Source of the DNA: Neocallimastix lanati (nom. inval.)
Lineage: Eukaryota; Neocallimastigomycota; Neocallimastigomycetes; Neocallimastigales; Neocallimastigaceae
Direction: 5' to 3'
Assembly (NCBI GenBank): GCA_016946835.1
Contig: JACVTC010000026.1
Location: 1 to 64,000, forward strand
Length of the DNA: 64,000 nucleotides
The notes beneath the pieces are model-generated. The model did no database searches, was not told where the DNA came from, and saw nothing but the letters and a program-made list of their open reading frames with translations. Shown in pieces: positions 12,609 to 26,100 of the stretch. Numbering within the stretch: the first letter of the stretch is position 1; every line of letters begins with the position of its first letter. The translations under genes were made by a program, and so were the position numbers.

Positions 12609-12794
12609 TGAAGATTTCGTTACAAAAACAAAATAAATTAATAATTTATTTTGTGAAAATTAAGTTTCAAAATTTAATCATGACTCCTTTAACATTGTTT
12701 TTAAATCGAAAATAAATAAAGACTTTACTTATAATATTAAAATAATAAATAGATAATAAATGTACTTAATTTTAATTATTTAGTATTTAGTTTA

Positions 12795-13493
12795 TGTCAA
12801 AGTTTTAAGATAATTTGGTCTTAACGATTAGGTCAAGATGCCAAATTATAGTAATTAATTAATAACTTAATTTTGCTCTTATTTAAAACATATTGTTATT
12901 AGTAAATTTTATAATTAAATTTTTATTTAAAATACAAATTTTATTTAATCTTAATAATATTTTATTACATTATTATTTTATATAATTATTACTATAATTT
13001 AAATTACAATAATCCTACAAAGGATTAATCAAAAGAATTTAAACATGTATTTATATAAAATAATTAATTATTAAAATATTAATTATTAATATGAATATGT
13101 AAATAATATTAATATAAGTTTGATATTGATAATATAAAGTTAGATAATAATATAAATATTTAATATAAATAAAATATAAGAATCAAATATTGCTAAATAT
13201 TATAATTTATAATTAAAATATAATATGTAGAAATTAATTTAATATGACGATCACGTGTTTACATTATTTAATATATATTAAATTCAATATGTTAATAATA
13301 TTTAGTAATTAGTTGGCCTAGACTAATTCCTAAATATTTTAATAAAGTTAATTTAATAATAATTATTATATTATTATTATTTATTAATATTGAAATTCAA
13401 ATAACTGAATTATCGAAATTGAAATTGAATTGAAATTCAGTTATTATCTTAACAGTTTAATTAATAATTATATTTTTCTAAATTTAGTTATAG
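12795..13493 (+). repeat. Repeat Q1 (LTR-like, starts TGTCAAAG)
   Basis: Closely matches 53130-53827. Both copies start TGTCAAAGTTTT and both are interrupted at nearly the same place by a family-A element (F here, A' there). It probably resumes after F at 34281, where a TATAAATAG box occurs at about 34387, so Q looks like an LTR. Its right end was not resolved. The 170 bases between 12625 and 12794 hold nothing I recognise. Confidence 0.6.
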
Positions 13494-13509
13494 TGTAACG
13501 AAATCTTCA

Positions 13510-14054
13510 TGATACGTTATTTCTATAAGTATCAATGTTTTTGTGGTTAGCAAGATTGTATTAAATAAAAATATATTCTAATATAAAAATATATAATTAC
13601 AATACACGTTAATATTAAAACAAAATATAAAAAAAATTATAGTTTTGTCGTTTTATTTATTTATTTAAATTATTTATGTCGTAATACAAATTTTATAATA
13701 AAATGTTATTAAAGATCTTATTAATTATTTATTTCTAACTAACTTATTACTATTAAAATTTTTGATAAATAAATATATTCCCCAAATATATTTATTTTAA
13801 CCAATTTTATCTCTATTTTTTTCCAAATAAAAAAACCTCCTTTTCTTTAAAGAATTATAATAATTTTTCTTTTATATTTCTAATTTCTAATTTACTATAA
13901 ATTAAATCCTATTGGCTATTAACTAATTAAATAAATTTAATAATTTTTATATTACTATTTATTATTATAATATACATATATAATTTAACTAATTATTTAT
14001 TATATTTAATTTTATTTCTTGATAATATTCTCTTTTTATTTAAATACTGCATCA
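13510..14054 (-). repeat. 3' LTR of element D
   Basis: 545 bp; in element sense it follows the tract GCGGGGGCGTCT. It appears identical to 21646-22190. Confidence 0.93.
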
Positions 14055-14094
14055 AGACGCCCCCGCTTAGCCTAGACTTCGTCCCTTGAAGTCC
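14055..14094 (-). promoter_or_regulatory. Polypurine tract and stem-loop of element D
   Basis: On the minus strand GGACTTC and GAAGTCT form a stem around the 7-nt loop AAGGGAC (14074-14094), then AAGCGGGGGCGTCT ends at the LTR. Same arrangement as in element B. Confidence 0.6.
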
Positions 14095-14095
14095 T

Positions 14096-14128
<33 letters not shown>

Positions 14129-14148
14129 TAAATCCATTTAAATTTGCT

Positions 14149-14200
<52 letters not shown>

Positions 14201-14310
14201 AATTAATCTTTGTTCAAAAAAAATTTTTATATGAATTATTATTATTTTATTGGTCAATTATTAATTCATTGAACATGTGAAGTTTATCAATGTAAATGTC
14301 TTATTCATGG

Positions 14311-14357
<47 letters not shown>

Positions 14358-15343
14358 TTAGGTATGTATATTATGTTATTATTATTATTATTATTATTAT
14401 TATAATATATTTAAATTGATGATTACATATTTAAATTGATAATTACATTCAATTATTATTTTTATTAATTGATTTAATTTCATTGTTACCATTTGTTATA
14501 TAAATATATATATATTTGGAAATATCGTATAATTTAGAATTTATAACGTCAAATTTCTTTGTCAAATCTCATTATGTTCACATTATTTTCTTTTCGCCAT
14601 GTATTTTTTTAATTATCATTAATATGTATTATAATCATTATTATCCAAATAAAATTATAATTAAAAAAAATAAAATAATCTTTTGAATCAATGTCTTAAT
14701 TTAGTGTTGAACCTATGGTTTTAAAATATATACTATTATTATTTTTGTATATTATTATATTATTATATCTATCTATAACATTCATATTATTTTATATTAT
14801 AATACTATCTATTTTGTTATTTTAGTTAATAATATATATTATTATACTATCTTTTTGTTATTTCATCTATATTTTATTATTTTACTCAATATATAATATT
14901 TATATTATTATACTATCTATTTGTTATATTATCAATATTTTATTATTTTACTCAATATATAATATTTATATTATTATACTATCTATTTGTTATTTGTTAT
15001 ATTATCAATATTTTATTATTTTACTCAATATATAATATTTATATTATTATACTATCTATTTGTTATATTATCAATATTTTATTATTTTACTCAATATATA
15101 ATATTTATATTATTATACTATCTATTACGTTATATTGTCTATATTATAGTTAATTATACTATCTATACTATCTATGTTTATATATTTTATTATTATATCT
15201 AATATAATCAGTTCTTATATATAATTATTATTATTATTATTATTATTATTATTTTTTTTTTTTTTTTTTTTTTTTTTTTATTTTTATTTATTTATTTTTT
15301 TTTTTATTTTTTTTTTTTTTATTTTTATTTTTTTTTTTTTTTT

Positions 15344-15387
<44 letters not shown>

Positions 15388-15509
15388 TTTTTTTTAAGAT
15401 AAAATTTATCAAATGTTAAGTAATGAATAAAATAAATTTCAAAATTATAAGTTTTAAATTCAGATTTTGAAATTTCAATTTTGAGGTTTTGAAGTTTCAA
15501 TATAATTTA

Positions 15510-15547
<38 letters not shown>

Positions 15548-15580
15548 TGTTAATTTTTTTTTTTGTATATATATGTATCC
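14095..15580. repeat. Low-complexity 3' region of element D
   Basis: 1.5 kb with several T runs longer than 30 bases (about 14147-14193, 14308-14355, 15251-15385), ATT microsatellites, and a tandem array with a ~66-bp unit (contains TACTATCTATTTGTTATATT), about four copies, at roughly 14855-15130. No gene seen. Element B has only ~150 bp at this place, so D has gained sequence here. Confidence 0.7.
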
Positions 15581-18500
15581 TTATTCTTCTAAATTCAATT
15601 CTGTGAAATATGGAATAATATTTTTTAAATGAATGTTCCTATCAGCAACTTCCCCAGTTACTGGATCGCAAACTGTTACTGTATTGAACTCTTGTTTTAC
15701 GATCTTTAGTGGGCCTGTGAAAAACGGATCCAGCTTCTTTCTGTTGAACAATTTGACCAAAACAAGATCACCTGGCTTATACTTTGCTCTCATTCTTTTT
15801 ATTTATTTTCTACGATCTTCCCACAACTTGTTTGCTGTTTCAATGTTCTTTATTGCTTCACGGATCCAACGGTCATGGTTAATAAATTTCCTCAGCCAAA
15901 ATTCTTCTTCGTCTTCCCAGTCATTTTTGGATTCGACATTAACAGTGAGTTCGAATGGTTGTAAGTCTCTCCGACCATACAACAATTCAAAGCTGCTGTG
16001 TTTCGTAACTTCATTCTTGCACGTTCTTAAAGCCCAAAGAGCACTATAAAGTGTTTCGTCCCACTGCGAATCCTCTTCTCCGAGTAACCTGAGATACTTA
16101 CCTATTTCCCTATTTCTGTTTTCTACTTCTCCATTAGACGAGGGGTGATAGGTTGCAACATAATTTACATAAATGTCGTTAAGGTCCAAAAATGCTTTTG
16201 TCTTATCGGAAGTAAACTGTGGACCATTGTCAGTAACTAAAATTTCAGGAACACCATGTCGTGCAAATATTTTCTTGAGAAAATTTATTACATCTTGAGA
16301 TTCGGCAGATTGTAAGGGTTCTGCTTCCACCCATTTGGTAAGATAATCTACTAATACAATTATATATCTATTTTCTTTATTTGTTATAGGTAATGGTCCT
16401 ATTAGATCCAACCCAACTCTTGAGAAAGGATATTCAGGTACAGTTGCAATATTTTCGGTATATTTATTTAATTTTTGTGGTCGACAAGTTTGACACTTGT
16501 GACAACATTTTATTAGTATTTGTATATCTTTTTTCATATTTCCCCAGTAGTAATCCCTCTTCAGTCTGCTATAAGTTTTATAAGCTCCTTCATGGCCTAG
16601 ACCATGGGCTTCTTCGATTAATTTTTGCCTCTCTTCTTTGTTGTGAACTATTCTTCTCAGTTGTTCTCCTTGTTTAAGATATTCCACACCATCAATATTT
16701 ATAATTCTCTTATTTATAAATTCATTCATAAATTTATTTATACTATCATTGCTATTATTGGATAAAACATCATTGTTTACTAATGCATTTAATATTTCTT
16801 TATTTTCATGTATTTCTTTTGTAGGTAACCTAGATAAAGCGTCAGCAATAACGTTCTTCTTCCCTTCTTGAAATTGGACTTGAACATTTAATATTGATAG
16901 TTCAGTAACCCATTTAAGGTGGCGATTATTTGAAGGCTCTCTATTAGCAAATATACTAACCAAGGGTTTATGATCTGTATAAACGATAGTGGTAAAAGGG
17001 CTTCCACTAAAATAGGGTTTAAATTTTTTAACACAATGAAATATTGCTTTGCCTTCTAAATCAGTAACACTATAATTAGATTCAGCAGCGGAAAGAGTTC
17101 TACTTTCAAAATATATGGGGATTTCAATTGAATTTTCATTTGTTTGGAGAAGTACTCCACCAAGTCCATCTCTGGAAGCATCTGTTCGGATAATAAATGG
17201 TTTAGAATAATCAGGAGGAGTTAAAATAGGGGCAACCGTTAGTGACATTTTTAATTTTTCAAAGGCTATGTTGCACTTTTCGGACCATTCATATGGTACA
17301 TCTTTCTTTAAGAGGTTAAACAGAGGATTTGCAATCTGAGCAAAATTTTTAATAAATTTCCGATAATAACCAACAGCTCCCAAAAATGATTTAAGTTGAG
17401 TGATATTTTTAGGGGGTAGCCAGTTAATTATAACTTTAATCTTATCAGGAATCGGGGCAATACCTTTTGTGGATAATACATGACCAAGAAGGACTACTTC
17501 TTCTTTGAAAAAAGAACATTTTTCTAAGTTTATTTTCAAACCATTGTCTGCTAGGATTTGGAATACTTTAGTAAGATGAGTAATGTGTGATTCAATTGAG
17601 TCAGAAAATATTACTAAATCGTCAATGTAAACAAATAAGCATACTCCAATCAAGTCAAAAAAAATCCGGTTCATTTCACGTTGAAATGTAGCCGGTGCAT
17701 TACATAGCCCAAACGGCATCACACAAAATTTATAGTTTCCAAACATCGTTGTGAATGTTGTTTTATCTTTATCATCAGGATTCATTGGAACCTGATGATA
17801 ACCAGAAAAAAGATCAATAGTAGAGAGTATTTTAGCGTTCTTTCCAATAAACATTAATATGTCATCAATTAAGGGCAAAGCATAGGAATCCTTAATAGTT
17901 ATATTGTTTAAAGCCCTAAAGTCGACACACATTCTCCAGTCGCCGTTTTTCTTTGGAACTAGTACTACTGGAAATGCCCATGAAGAGTAGGATGGCTCTA
18001 TTAGTTTGTTTTCTATTAGCTTAATCAAAATTTCTTTTAGAGCTTTTGTTTGCGCTTTGGATAAACGGTAAGCTTTAACTTTATGGGTGAAGATTTTGGA
18101 ATTAATTCAATCCTGTGAGGTAATAATTTTGACCTTCCTAAATCATCTGTTTTAATTGCAACTACATTTTTAAATTTAAAAAATAATTTACTAATTTTAT
18201 TTTTAAATTTATTAGGAACAGAAGATATTATTTCGTTAATTAAATGTTCTTTCGTGTTAGGTAATTCATTAGTGTTCGTAATTTCTTTATCATTGGTAAC
18301 TGTAATTGTTAATAAAAAAGGTTCAGATTTTGTATTTTGATGTTTTTCTATATCCTCATCATCCTTGTAAGTATTATTAAGATTGATATCATAAAATAGA
18401 TCTGCTAGTTTAATGTAATTATTATTTTCATCAATATAATATAAAGTATCATCTACTAAGTTAATATCAAATCTATTATTCTTTAGAGAATCAACACCAA

Positions 18501-20079
18501 TTAAGATATCGAAAATATCATCCTTTTCTATTATTCTGAAATATTCATTAAAAGTTTTACTACCAATAGAAATCTGTAAGTCATAGATATCACTCTCTGT
18601 TGAAGAATTAGAGTACGCTTGAAATATTGTTTCAGAAATTCTACCAATAGAAGGTTTGTTGATTTTTAATTTATTTAAAGCAGAACGTGTGATAAAGTTG
18701 ACACTAGCACACGTATCTAAAAATATTTCACAGTCATTATTTTCTACTTTACCGCAAACTTTAATTATTTTATGTTTTGTGATAACCGTCATCACATTTG
18801 TTATTGTTTGTTTAGGCGCTAATTTTAAAGCTTTTAAAAATTCTGTACGGAATTTTGGAAAAAGATCTAAAAGGTAAACTAATTTTGTTATTACATCAGT
18901 TGATGCAATTTCTTTTATTAAATCTTGAATATAATAATCACCAAATTTTTCCATAAGTTTGATGTGTTTTTCAGGTTTCTTAAAAGAAGTTTCACTTTGC
19001 TCAATGTCGGTATTTATTTTCTTAGCTTTATTTTTTATATCTTTGATTTTTTCTTCCCTATTTTTACCTTTAACATTTCGAATATTTTTCTCTGTTATAA
19101 AGGAAGGATCAAGATATTCTAGTTTTTCTGTTTTACGATTTTCACTATTAAAGACCATATCCGGGTTTTCCTTAATTATATTATTAAAATTCTTAGATCT
19201 ACCAGGTAAAATATTATTATAATTTTTAGAGTTATAATTTTCTTTATCAGCATCATTATCTTCAGATTCTTCAGATTCTTCTATCATAATTACATCTTCA
19301 TTAGGTTCTATATCTTCTCGTTCAACCCTTTGGGTATTGCTTGTATTGTTATGAGTATTATCATCATTATTGGTGACAGTATTTTCTTTAAAATAGTCGT
19401 AAGTATTATTTTCCTTATTTTCATTAAAATCATTATTACTATCATAATTATCTATAGTATTATTATTTTTATTATCATTATTCGCATTATCGTTATAATT
19501 GTCTATATTATGATTAATTTTATTATTATTATTCTTATTATTGTTTTCATATTCATTATTCTTATTATTCTTATGATTATTAATATTATTATAATTATTA
19601 TTAACATTTGTATTACTATAATCGATATTATTTTTATTATTAATATTATTATTATAATTATTATTAATACTATTATTAGTACTAATTTTATTATCACTAG
19701 TATTATTATTAATATTATTATGACTCATAGCTGCCGTTTGTATTGGTTTTGGATTGTCCTTTAAATTAAATCTCACTTCCTTTCTATTGTATGGTTTTTC
19801 ATTATGTTTGTTTAATTTATTTCTTGAATTTCGAGTAGCGGCTGCTATAATTTCAATTGGTCTATTTAATGTATTTTGTGTAGTGTTACTATTATTGTTT
19901 ATATTAAGGTCATTACATTTTTGTTTTTCTTTAATATTATTATTAATTATAGGTAATATTGTTTGATCGTCTACCATTGTCATTATATTATTATTATTAT
20001 TATTATTATTATATGAGTCGTTATTTTTGAACATTATTTTATTATTATTATTATTATATGAGTCATTATTTTTGAACAT
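15581..20079 (-). pseudogene. pol: Pol region of element D (PR-RT-RH-IN), broken
   Basis: Parts in order on the minus strand: an Asn-rich region, protease with FLDTCASVNFI (near 18710), RT with MPFGL and YIDD (near 17625), RNase H with RTDASRDG (near 17195), integrase zinc domain and core (about 16600-16100: GLDLIGP, TDNGP, GEVENRNRE), and a GPL-type C-terminal end. Protein similarity to Pol of B is high throughout, but D lacks B's long Asn-rich linker between RNase H and integrase. About two breaks. Remains of a Ty3-type replication polyprotein. Confidence 0.9.
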
Positions 20080-20162
20080 TGTTTTATTATTATTATTATA
20101 TGAGTCATTATTTTTGAATATTATTTTATTGGTTTGGTTAATGGAAGTTGTCCTTCTCCCAT

Positions 20163-21479
20163 CTATTGGTTTAAATGTTTATTGAGCAATCCTTTTTCTT
20201 CCAATTCAGCCAATTGCTTAAATGTATAAGGACATTCTGAAGCTCTATGTCCATTCATTGTGCAACGGTAACAATTCACATGGTTGTTATTATTGTTGTT
20301 AATTGAGTTTTTATTAGTTACTAAAGTATTACTGACATTATTATTTTCTATCCCATTGTTGTGATTATTTCCATTTTGATAATTAAAGGATTGAATCATA
20401 TTATTTGTATTAAATTTATTATTGTTAAACATTTGGTTGTCATGTTCTTTATCATTATTTGTTATATTAATATTGTTGTTCAAATTGTTTAAATAATGAT
20501 TCGTCTTATTGTCTCTTATTTCATTGGATGGCTGATTATTATTCATATTGTTCATATTATATTTGTTATTATTATTCATATATTGATTAATATTATTACT
20601 GTGCCAAAATTTATTATAATTAAATCTACTATTATAACGATTTGTAAAATTTCCATAGTTCATTTTATTAATATCATTTTTATTATTCAAGTAATAATTT
20701 GGATTATTATATGGATTACTCATGTGATATACATAATTTGAATTTCTGAAATTATTATTATTGTTCCATAATCTAGATTTAGAATTCCAATTATTTCTTT
20801 CCTGGAATATATTATTATTATGGTTCATAGGTAATTGATTTAACTGTAAGTTTTCGTAGAATGGATGTCGCATTAGTAAGCTATTATCCGGCTGATTCTG
20901 AGTAAACATAATATGATTCCTCATATTATTAATTTCATTTCTTTGATTTATATTTGCTATTTCTTTTTCAGTCTCCTCAGCTACTTCTGCAATTTTACAC
21001 GCCTCATTTATTGTATCACATTCTGCAACCATAACTCTTGAGCATGGAAATACACGGGAGCTAATAGCATTCGTGTAGTCCTTTACAGATATAAGTCTTC
21101 TATATTCTAAACTGAGTTTATTATATAATTTTTTATATCTGTAATTAAACTTTTTAATTGATTCTTCTTGATTTATTTGTATTGTTTTGAGAACTGCACA
21201 TTTATCATTTTCTGTAATGTGCAAATGTTCTTCAATTGTATTTTGAATTTCTTTAAATGTGGGATATCTCATTTCATCCCCTCGTCTGACTACCAATGAT
21301 TGTAACGCTCCTTGAATATCTTCTTCCACAGCTTCCTTTACCCAAATAAAAATTCGCCTTGGTTCCATTATATCATAAAGCTCCATTATCTTAACAAAGT
21401 CGGTCATCCAGCTGTCTACATCTTTTCCATAATCAGCCAGATGTGGTAGCTTCCTTTGCAGTTTAGTAGCGTCAAACAT
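20163..21479 (-). CDS. gag: Gag polyprotein of element D
   Basis: 438 residues, starting MFDATKLQRKLP, homologous to Gag of B over the first ~190 residues. The middle (~210-400) is Asn/Tyr/Met-rich. The zinc knuckle CYRCTMNGHRASEC lies at the very C-terminus (~405-420), whereas in B it comes before the Asn-rich tail, so the order of these two modules is swapped between the relatives. It ends at TAG one codon after the heptamer T TTA AAC. No break seen. Confidence 0.9.
   Translation of the reverse strand: MFDATKLQRKLPHLADYGKDVDSWMTDFVKIMELYDIMEPRRIFIWVKEAVEEDIQGALQSLVVRRGDEMRYPTFKEIQNTIEEHLHITENDKCAVLKTIQINQEESIKKFNYRYKKLYNKLSLEYRRLISVKDYTNAISSRVFPCSRVMVAECDTINEACKIAEVAEETEKEIANINQRNEINNMRNHIMFTQNQPDNSLLMRHPFYENLQLNQLPMNHNNNIFQERNNWNSKSRLWNNNNNFRNSNYVYHMSNPYNNPNYYLNNKNDINKMNYGNFTNRYNSRFNYNKFWHSNNINQYMNNNNKYNMNNMNNNQPSNEIRDNKTNHYLNNLNNNINITNNDKEHDNQMFNNNKFNTNNMIQSFNYQNGNNHNNGIENNNVSNTLVTNKNSINNNNNNHVNCYRCTMNGHRASECPYTFKQLAELEEKGLLNKHLNQ
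20169..20175 (-). promoter_or_regulatory. Candidate -1 frameshift heptamer of element D
   Basis: T TTA AAC in the gag frame, one codon before the gag TAG. This is the best-known eukaryotic viral slippery heptamer, and pol lies in the -1 frame. Confidence 0.65.
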
Positions 21480-21623
21480 TGTAAAAAAAAAATAATTACT
21501 TGATAAAAAAAAGAAAAATAAATGAAAGATTATATATAAAAAAAAAGTATTCTATTATGATAATTATATTGTAATTATAATTTTCTTATTATTTTCATAT
21601 TAATTTATTTGATCTTGCTTTCC

Positions 21624-21640
21624 CCCCACGTTGGGCGCCA
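21624..21640 (-). promoter_or_regulatory. Primer-binding site of element D: tRNA-Lys 3' end
   Basis: Minus strand TGGCGCCCAACGTGGGG, 5 bp inside the LTR. It is the exact complement of the 3' end of animal-type tRNA-Lys(CUU), the same site sequence that some retroviruses use. Confidence 0.85.
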
Positions 21641-21645
21641 AATTT

Positions 21646-22190
21646 TGATACGTTATTTCTATAAGTATCAATGTTTTTGTGGTTAGCAAGATTGTATTAA
21701 ATAAAAATATATTCTAATATAAAAATATATAATTACAATACACGTTAATATTAAAACAAAATATAAAAAAAATTATAGTTTTGTCGTTTTATTTATTTAT
21801 TTAAATTATTTATGTCGTAATACAAATTTTATAATAAAATGTTATTAAAGATCTTATTAATTATTTATTTCTAACTAACTTATTACTATTAAAATTTTTG
21901 ATAAATAAATATATTCCCCAAATATATTTATTTTAACCAATTTTATCTCTATTTTTTTCCAAATAAAAAAACCTCCTTTTCTTTAAAGAATTATAATAAT
22001 TTTTCTTTTATATTTCTAATTTCTAATTTACTATAAATTAAATCCTATTGGCTATTAACTAATTAAATAAATTTAATAATTTTTATATTACTATTTATTA
22101 TTATAATATACATATATAATTTAACTAATTATTTATTATATTTAATTTTATTTCTTGATAATATTCTCTTTTTATTTAAATACTGCATCA
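21646..22190 (-). repeat. 5' LTR of element D
   Basis: 545 bp, apparently identical to 13510-14054. Followed on the plus strand by target duplication TTCA and immediately by element E. Confidence 0.93.
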
Positions 22191-22194
22191 TTCA

Positions 22195-23123
22195 TGTAAA
22201 GAATTAAATTTAAACTTAATTAAATTTAACCCTTTTCTACAATTAATACTAATATTAATCGAGAAATTAAAAAAAGAAAATACTTAACGAAACTTAAAAT
22301 AGGGTAGGAGTTTATTATAAGAGATTAGTTCAAATAAAATTTTTATTAAAATATTTTTTATTAAAAATAATTTTTATTTAGATTTTTGTTATTTTTAAAA
22401 AATTAAAAATTTATTTTGTTTATTATTATAATTATATTCTTATAATAATAACTCTTGATTTTCAAAATAAAGAAAATCAAGAATTATTTATAGTAAAGTT
22501 CCAAATCTTAATGAATAACTTTTTAGGAAAAGATTTGGGAGAAAAACCTAAAAAGTTTAATGATCAATTATTAATAAAATTGATCATATGTTAATTGAAT
22601 AAAAACCGATATTTTCCAATCGGAAAACTTCAATTAACATTTGTTTTATTTAAACAATGTCAATTATACATGACATTGTTTTATTTTAATTAATTTTTTA
22701 AATATTAATTATTCTTTTTTCATTTGATTTGTTACATTATGATTTTAATATAATTTTATAATTATTTCTAAATTATAATTCTATAATTTATATTAGATTT
22801 GTTTAAAATTATATTAATGTAACAATTATTTAAATTAAAACTTAACATATAATTATCAGATGAATTTTAACAAATATAAAAAATATTAATGTTTAATTAT
22901 TTTAATATTATTAATTAATACAATGATAAAGAATAATAATTTTACAATATTAATTTTAAATTATTAATAATAATTTTATATTAAAAATATTTTATAATAA
23001 AGTTAATAAATTTTATTAAATAATTATTATTTTATTTAATAAAGATTAATAATTATTTTTTATTTTAATAAAGATTAATAATTATTTTTTTATTTTAATA
23101 AAAATTAATTATTATTCTTTACA
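22195..23123 (-). repeat. 3' LTR of element E
   Basis: 929 bp; the gag-pol stop is only ~10 bp away, so the polypurine tract (CCTAAAGGGTGCAA in element sense) overlaps the end of the reading frame. Confidence 0.93.
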
Positions 23124-23132
23124 TTGCACCCT

Positions 23133-26100
23133 TTAGGATGTGTTCCCATAATTGGAATGCTCTTTTAAATCTTGATTTCTTTCAACGTAGGGTTCCAATT
23201 GGGAGATGTGGAATATTGGATGTAAGTGTAAATTACTTGGAAGTTCCAACCGGTAATTCATGCGTTTTAATTTTTCCGTTATTCTGAATGGACCTAAGTA
23301 TTGTGAAGCTAGCTTCTTCGCCGGCTCGTTGGTGAAATAATATCTTTTTAACCACACTTTATCGTTAATATTAAAATTTGGACCATGTTGTTTCTTGAGG
23401 TCATTATACTTTTTGAAATCTTCTTTAGCTTTGACCAGATGAGCTTGAAGAGATTGAAAATGGGCCGACCAGTCTCTTGTAAGAACTGAAGCATTATCCT
23501 TCAAAAGAATTGGAGGGGAATCAATAATACTATTTGGATTAAATCCAAAATTGGCATAGAAGGGAGAGACACCAATAGACTGATGGAGCGAATTATTATA
23601 GGCAAATTCACATAAAGGCAGGTAATAACACCATTCATTTTGTGCTGAAGAGCAGTAGCAGCGAAGATATTGTTCCACAACGGCATTTGCACGTTCAATT
23701 TGGCCATTAGACTGTTGGTGGTGAGCAGTGGCGAGATTAGGCTGAATATGCAAAGCAGAACAAAGAGAAGTCCAAAATTCCGAAGAAAATTGACTACCAT
23801 GATCGGAAACGATCGTTTTAGGGAACCCGTGATATCTAAAAACGTTGAAAAGAAGAAGCTTAGCAGTAAGATCTGCTGAAGGAACATCCGAACAGGGAAC
23901 CAAATGGATCATTTTGGTGAGGTGATCCGAAACAACCATGATACACGAGCAATCTTGAGAACTTGGCAATGAGACAATAAAGTCAACACCGATAATCTCC
24001 CATGGTTTTTTAGGAACCGGGAGAGGAAGAAGTTTACCATAAGGCTTATGTCTTCTGGTTTTGCATCTTTCGCAAGTTTCACAAGATAGGATGTAGTTTT
24101 CAACATCCTTCCTCATGTTAGGCCACCAATAATAACGTTTTAATTTATCCATAGTTTTATGGATTCCTTGGTGACCGCCTAAAGGGGAGTCATGAAAAGA
24201 TTGTAAAATCTTTGTTCTAAGAAGAGATGGCACTATTATTCGTCCTTGGAAGTGTAGAACACCACGAATAAGACTAAACAATGAGCTTTTGATTTCTTTT
24301 GATTTAGATTTTAGTTTGCTCATTGTTTCTTTGCAGAATTTGTCTTGTTTTTGTAAATCGATTAATTTATCAATTTTTTCATAAGCTGTACAGCATATTG
24401 GGTTGTCATTGGGAATGGCACATGCTATTGGGGAATTATTTTCTTGATAATCCGGCCTTCTTGATAAGGAATCTGGCTTTCCACTTTTAGTTCCAGGTCT
24501 GTAGGAAATACGAAAATCAAATTTAGATAAGAAGAGACTCCATCGTATTTGTCGTTGATTTAAATATTGTGGTTTCTTTAAGTACAACAAGTTTTTGTGG
24601 TCCGTTATAACTTGAATTGGATACTTCGCACCTTCTAAATGGTGCCTCCATACGTCAAAGGCTGTTATAACGGCAAGGAGTTCCTTATCATAAATTGTAT
24701 AGTTCTTTTCATTCGAGTTAAGAGACCTTGAGTAGAACGCAATAGGATGAAGTAGCTGATCATTTTCTGAGATTTGAGATAAGACACAGCCAATAGCATA
24801 GTTGCTTGCGTCTGTTTCGACAATAAATTCTTTGTTATAGTCTGGAAAGATAAGGATTTCATTGGATAAAAAAGATTTTTTGAGATTTTTGAAAGCATTT
24901 TCGGCTTGATCATTCCAGATATATTCACTATTTTTCTTCAAAAGTATGCGGAGAGGTTCCATAATTTCGGCAAAATTTTTTATAAATCTTCGATAGAAAT
25001 TACAAAGTCCAAGGAAACTTTGTAATTCCTTAACATTCTTAGGAGTTGGCCATTCAATTATCGATTTTACTTTATTTTGATCCATTGTGAGGCCGTTAAC
25101 CGAAATTGTAAATCCAAGGAAAGTTGTTTCTTTAACATGGAATTCGCATTTTTCTTTCTTAACATATAGGCCATTTTTTATTAATAACGAAAGCACATTT
25201 TTAACATGAACGATATGATCTTCAAGATTATTTGAGTAAATAATTATATCATCCAAGTAAACTTGGGCGTGATCACCAATAAGTTCACCAAGGACATCTT
25301 GAATAAAATGCTGGAATACGGACGGAGCATTTCTTAATCCGAAGGGCATCACCAAGTATTCGAAATGGCCGATGGGAGTTCTGAATGCTGTGAGATATTC
25401 ATGGCCTTCTTTAACCCTAACAAGATTGTAGGCCGATCTTAGGTCTAACTTTGAAAATATTTTGGATCCCTTAAAGGCTTCAATCAAGTCATTAATTCTT
25501 GGTAGAGGATAGCTATTTCTAATAGTTACTGCGTTTAGCCTCCGATAATCAACACAAAGTCTGAGGGTTCCATCTGGTTTTCTTACAAATAAAATTGGAG
25601 CACCAGCGGGTGATCTGGATTTTCTTATGAATCCTTTAATAATATTTTCTTTGATATAATCTTTAAGTGCACTCATTTCGACTTGTGACAATGAGTAAAT
25701 TGGACCAAAATAGAGTTGACTTCCAGGGATAAGATCAATGGATATGTCGTATGGCCTATGTGGAGGCAATTTGTCAGCCTCCTGTTTTTTAAACACAAGA
25801 GTTAGATATTTGTAATATTTGTTAATTATTTTTTCTGTCCTTGAAACTCCTTTTTTAATTTCGGGCATAGCTCCGCATATATCATTTTCGTAAAGTTCAT
25901 CTTCTGAAATGGAAGAAGGAATTATTGAATCAGTAGTATCGTCAACCATTGGCGCGGCTACTTCAGAGGAATGAAAAACAAATTTGTTTCCTTTTGCTGA
26001 AGGACAATGATTACTACAGAAACGTTCTAAGAAATATATCTTGTTATTTTTAAAATCGATATAAGGATTGTGCTTAGAAAGCCAATCTCTTCCGAGGATT

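Larger units (their letters stand above)
354..12624 (-). mobile_element. Solo LTR A2 (family A), split by later insertions
   Basis: The LTR body is 354-986 and its last 16 bases are 12609-12624 (TGTAACG end at 12618-12624). Everything between is later insertion: B, an unassigned stretch and LTR P1. The 5-bp target duplication AAAAC at 349-353 and 12625-12629 shows that the two halves belong together and that A2 is a solo LTR. It carries a tRNA-like block at 893-971 and matches both LTRs of element F closely, with several substitutions, so it is older than F. Confidence 0.85.
13510..22190 (-). mobile_element. Ty3/gypsy element D
   Basis: 545-bp LTRs at 13510-14054 and 21646-22190, same length and identical by eye (TGATACG...GCATCA). 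Target duplication TTCA at 13506-13509 and 22191-22194. On the minus strand it has a tRNA-Lys primer site, gag, then pol with protease, RT, RNase H and integrase, then a 1.5-kb AT-rich 3' region. Pol has about two breaks; gag looks whole. With identical LTRs the insertion is very recent, so the breaks are either very new or assembly errors. It lies in the first 16 bases of the LTR of F, directly beside E. Confidence 0.93.

Noticed and set aside
14855-15130. CRISPR-like or satellite array in the 3' region of D
   Set aside because: Units are contiguous with no unique spacers; a simple tandem repeat.
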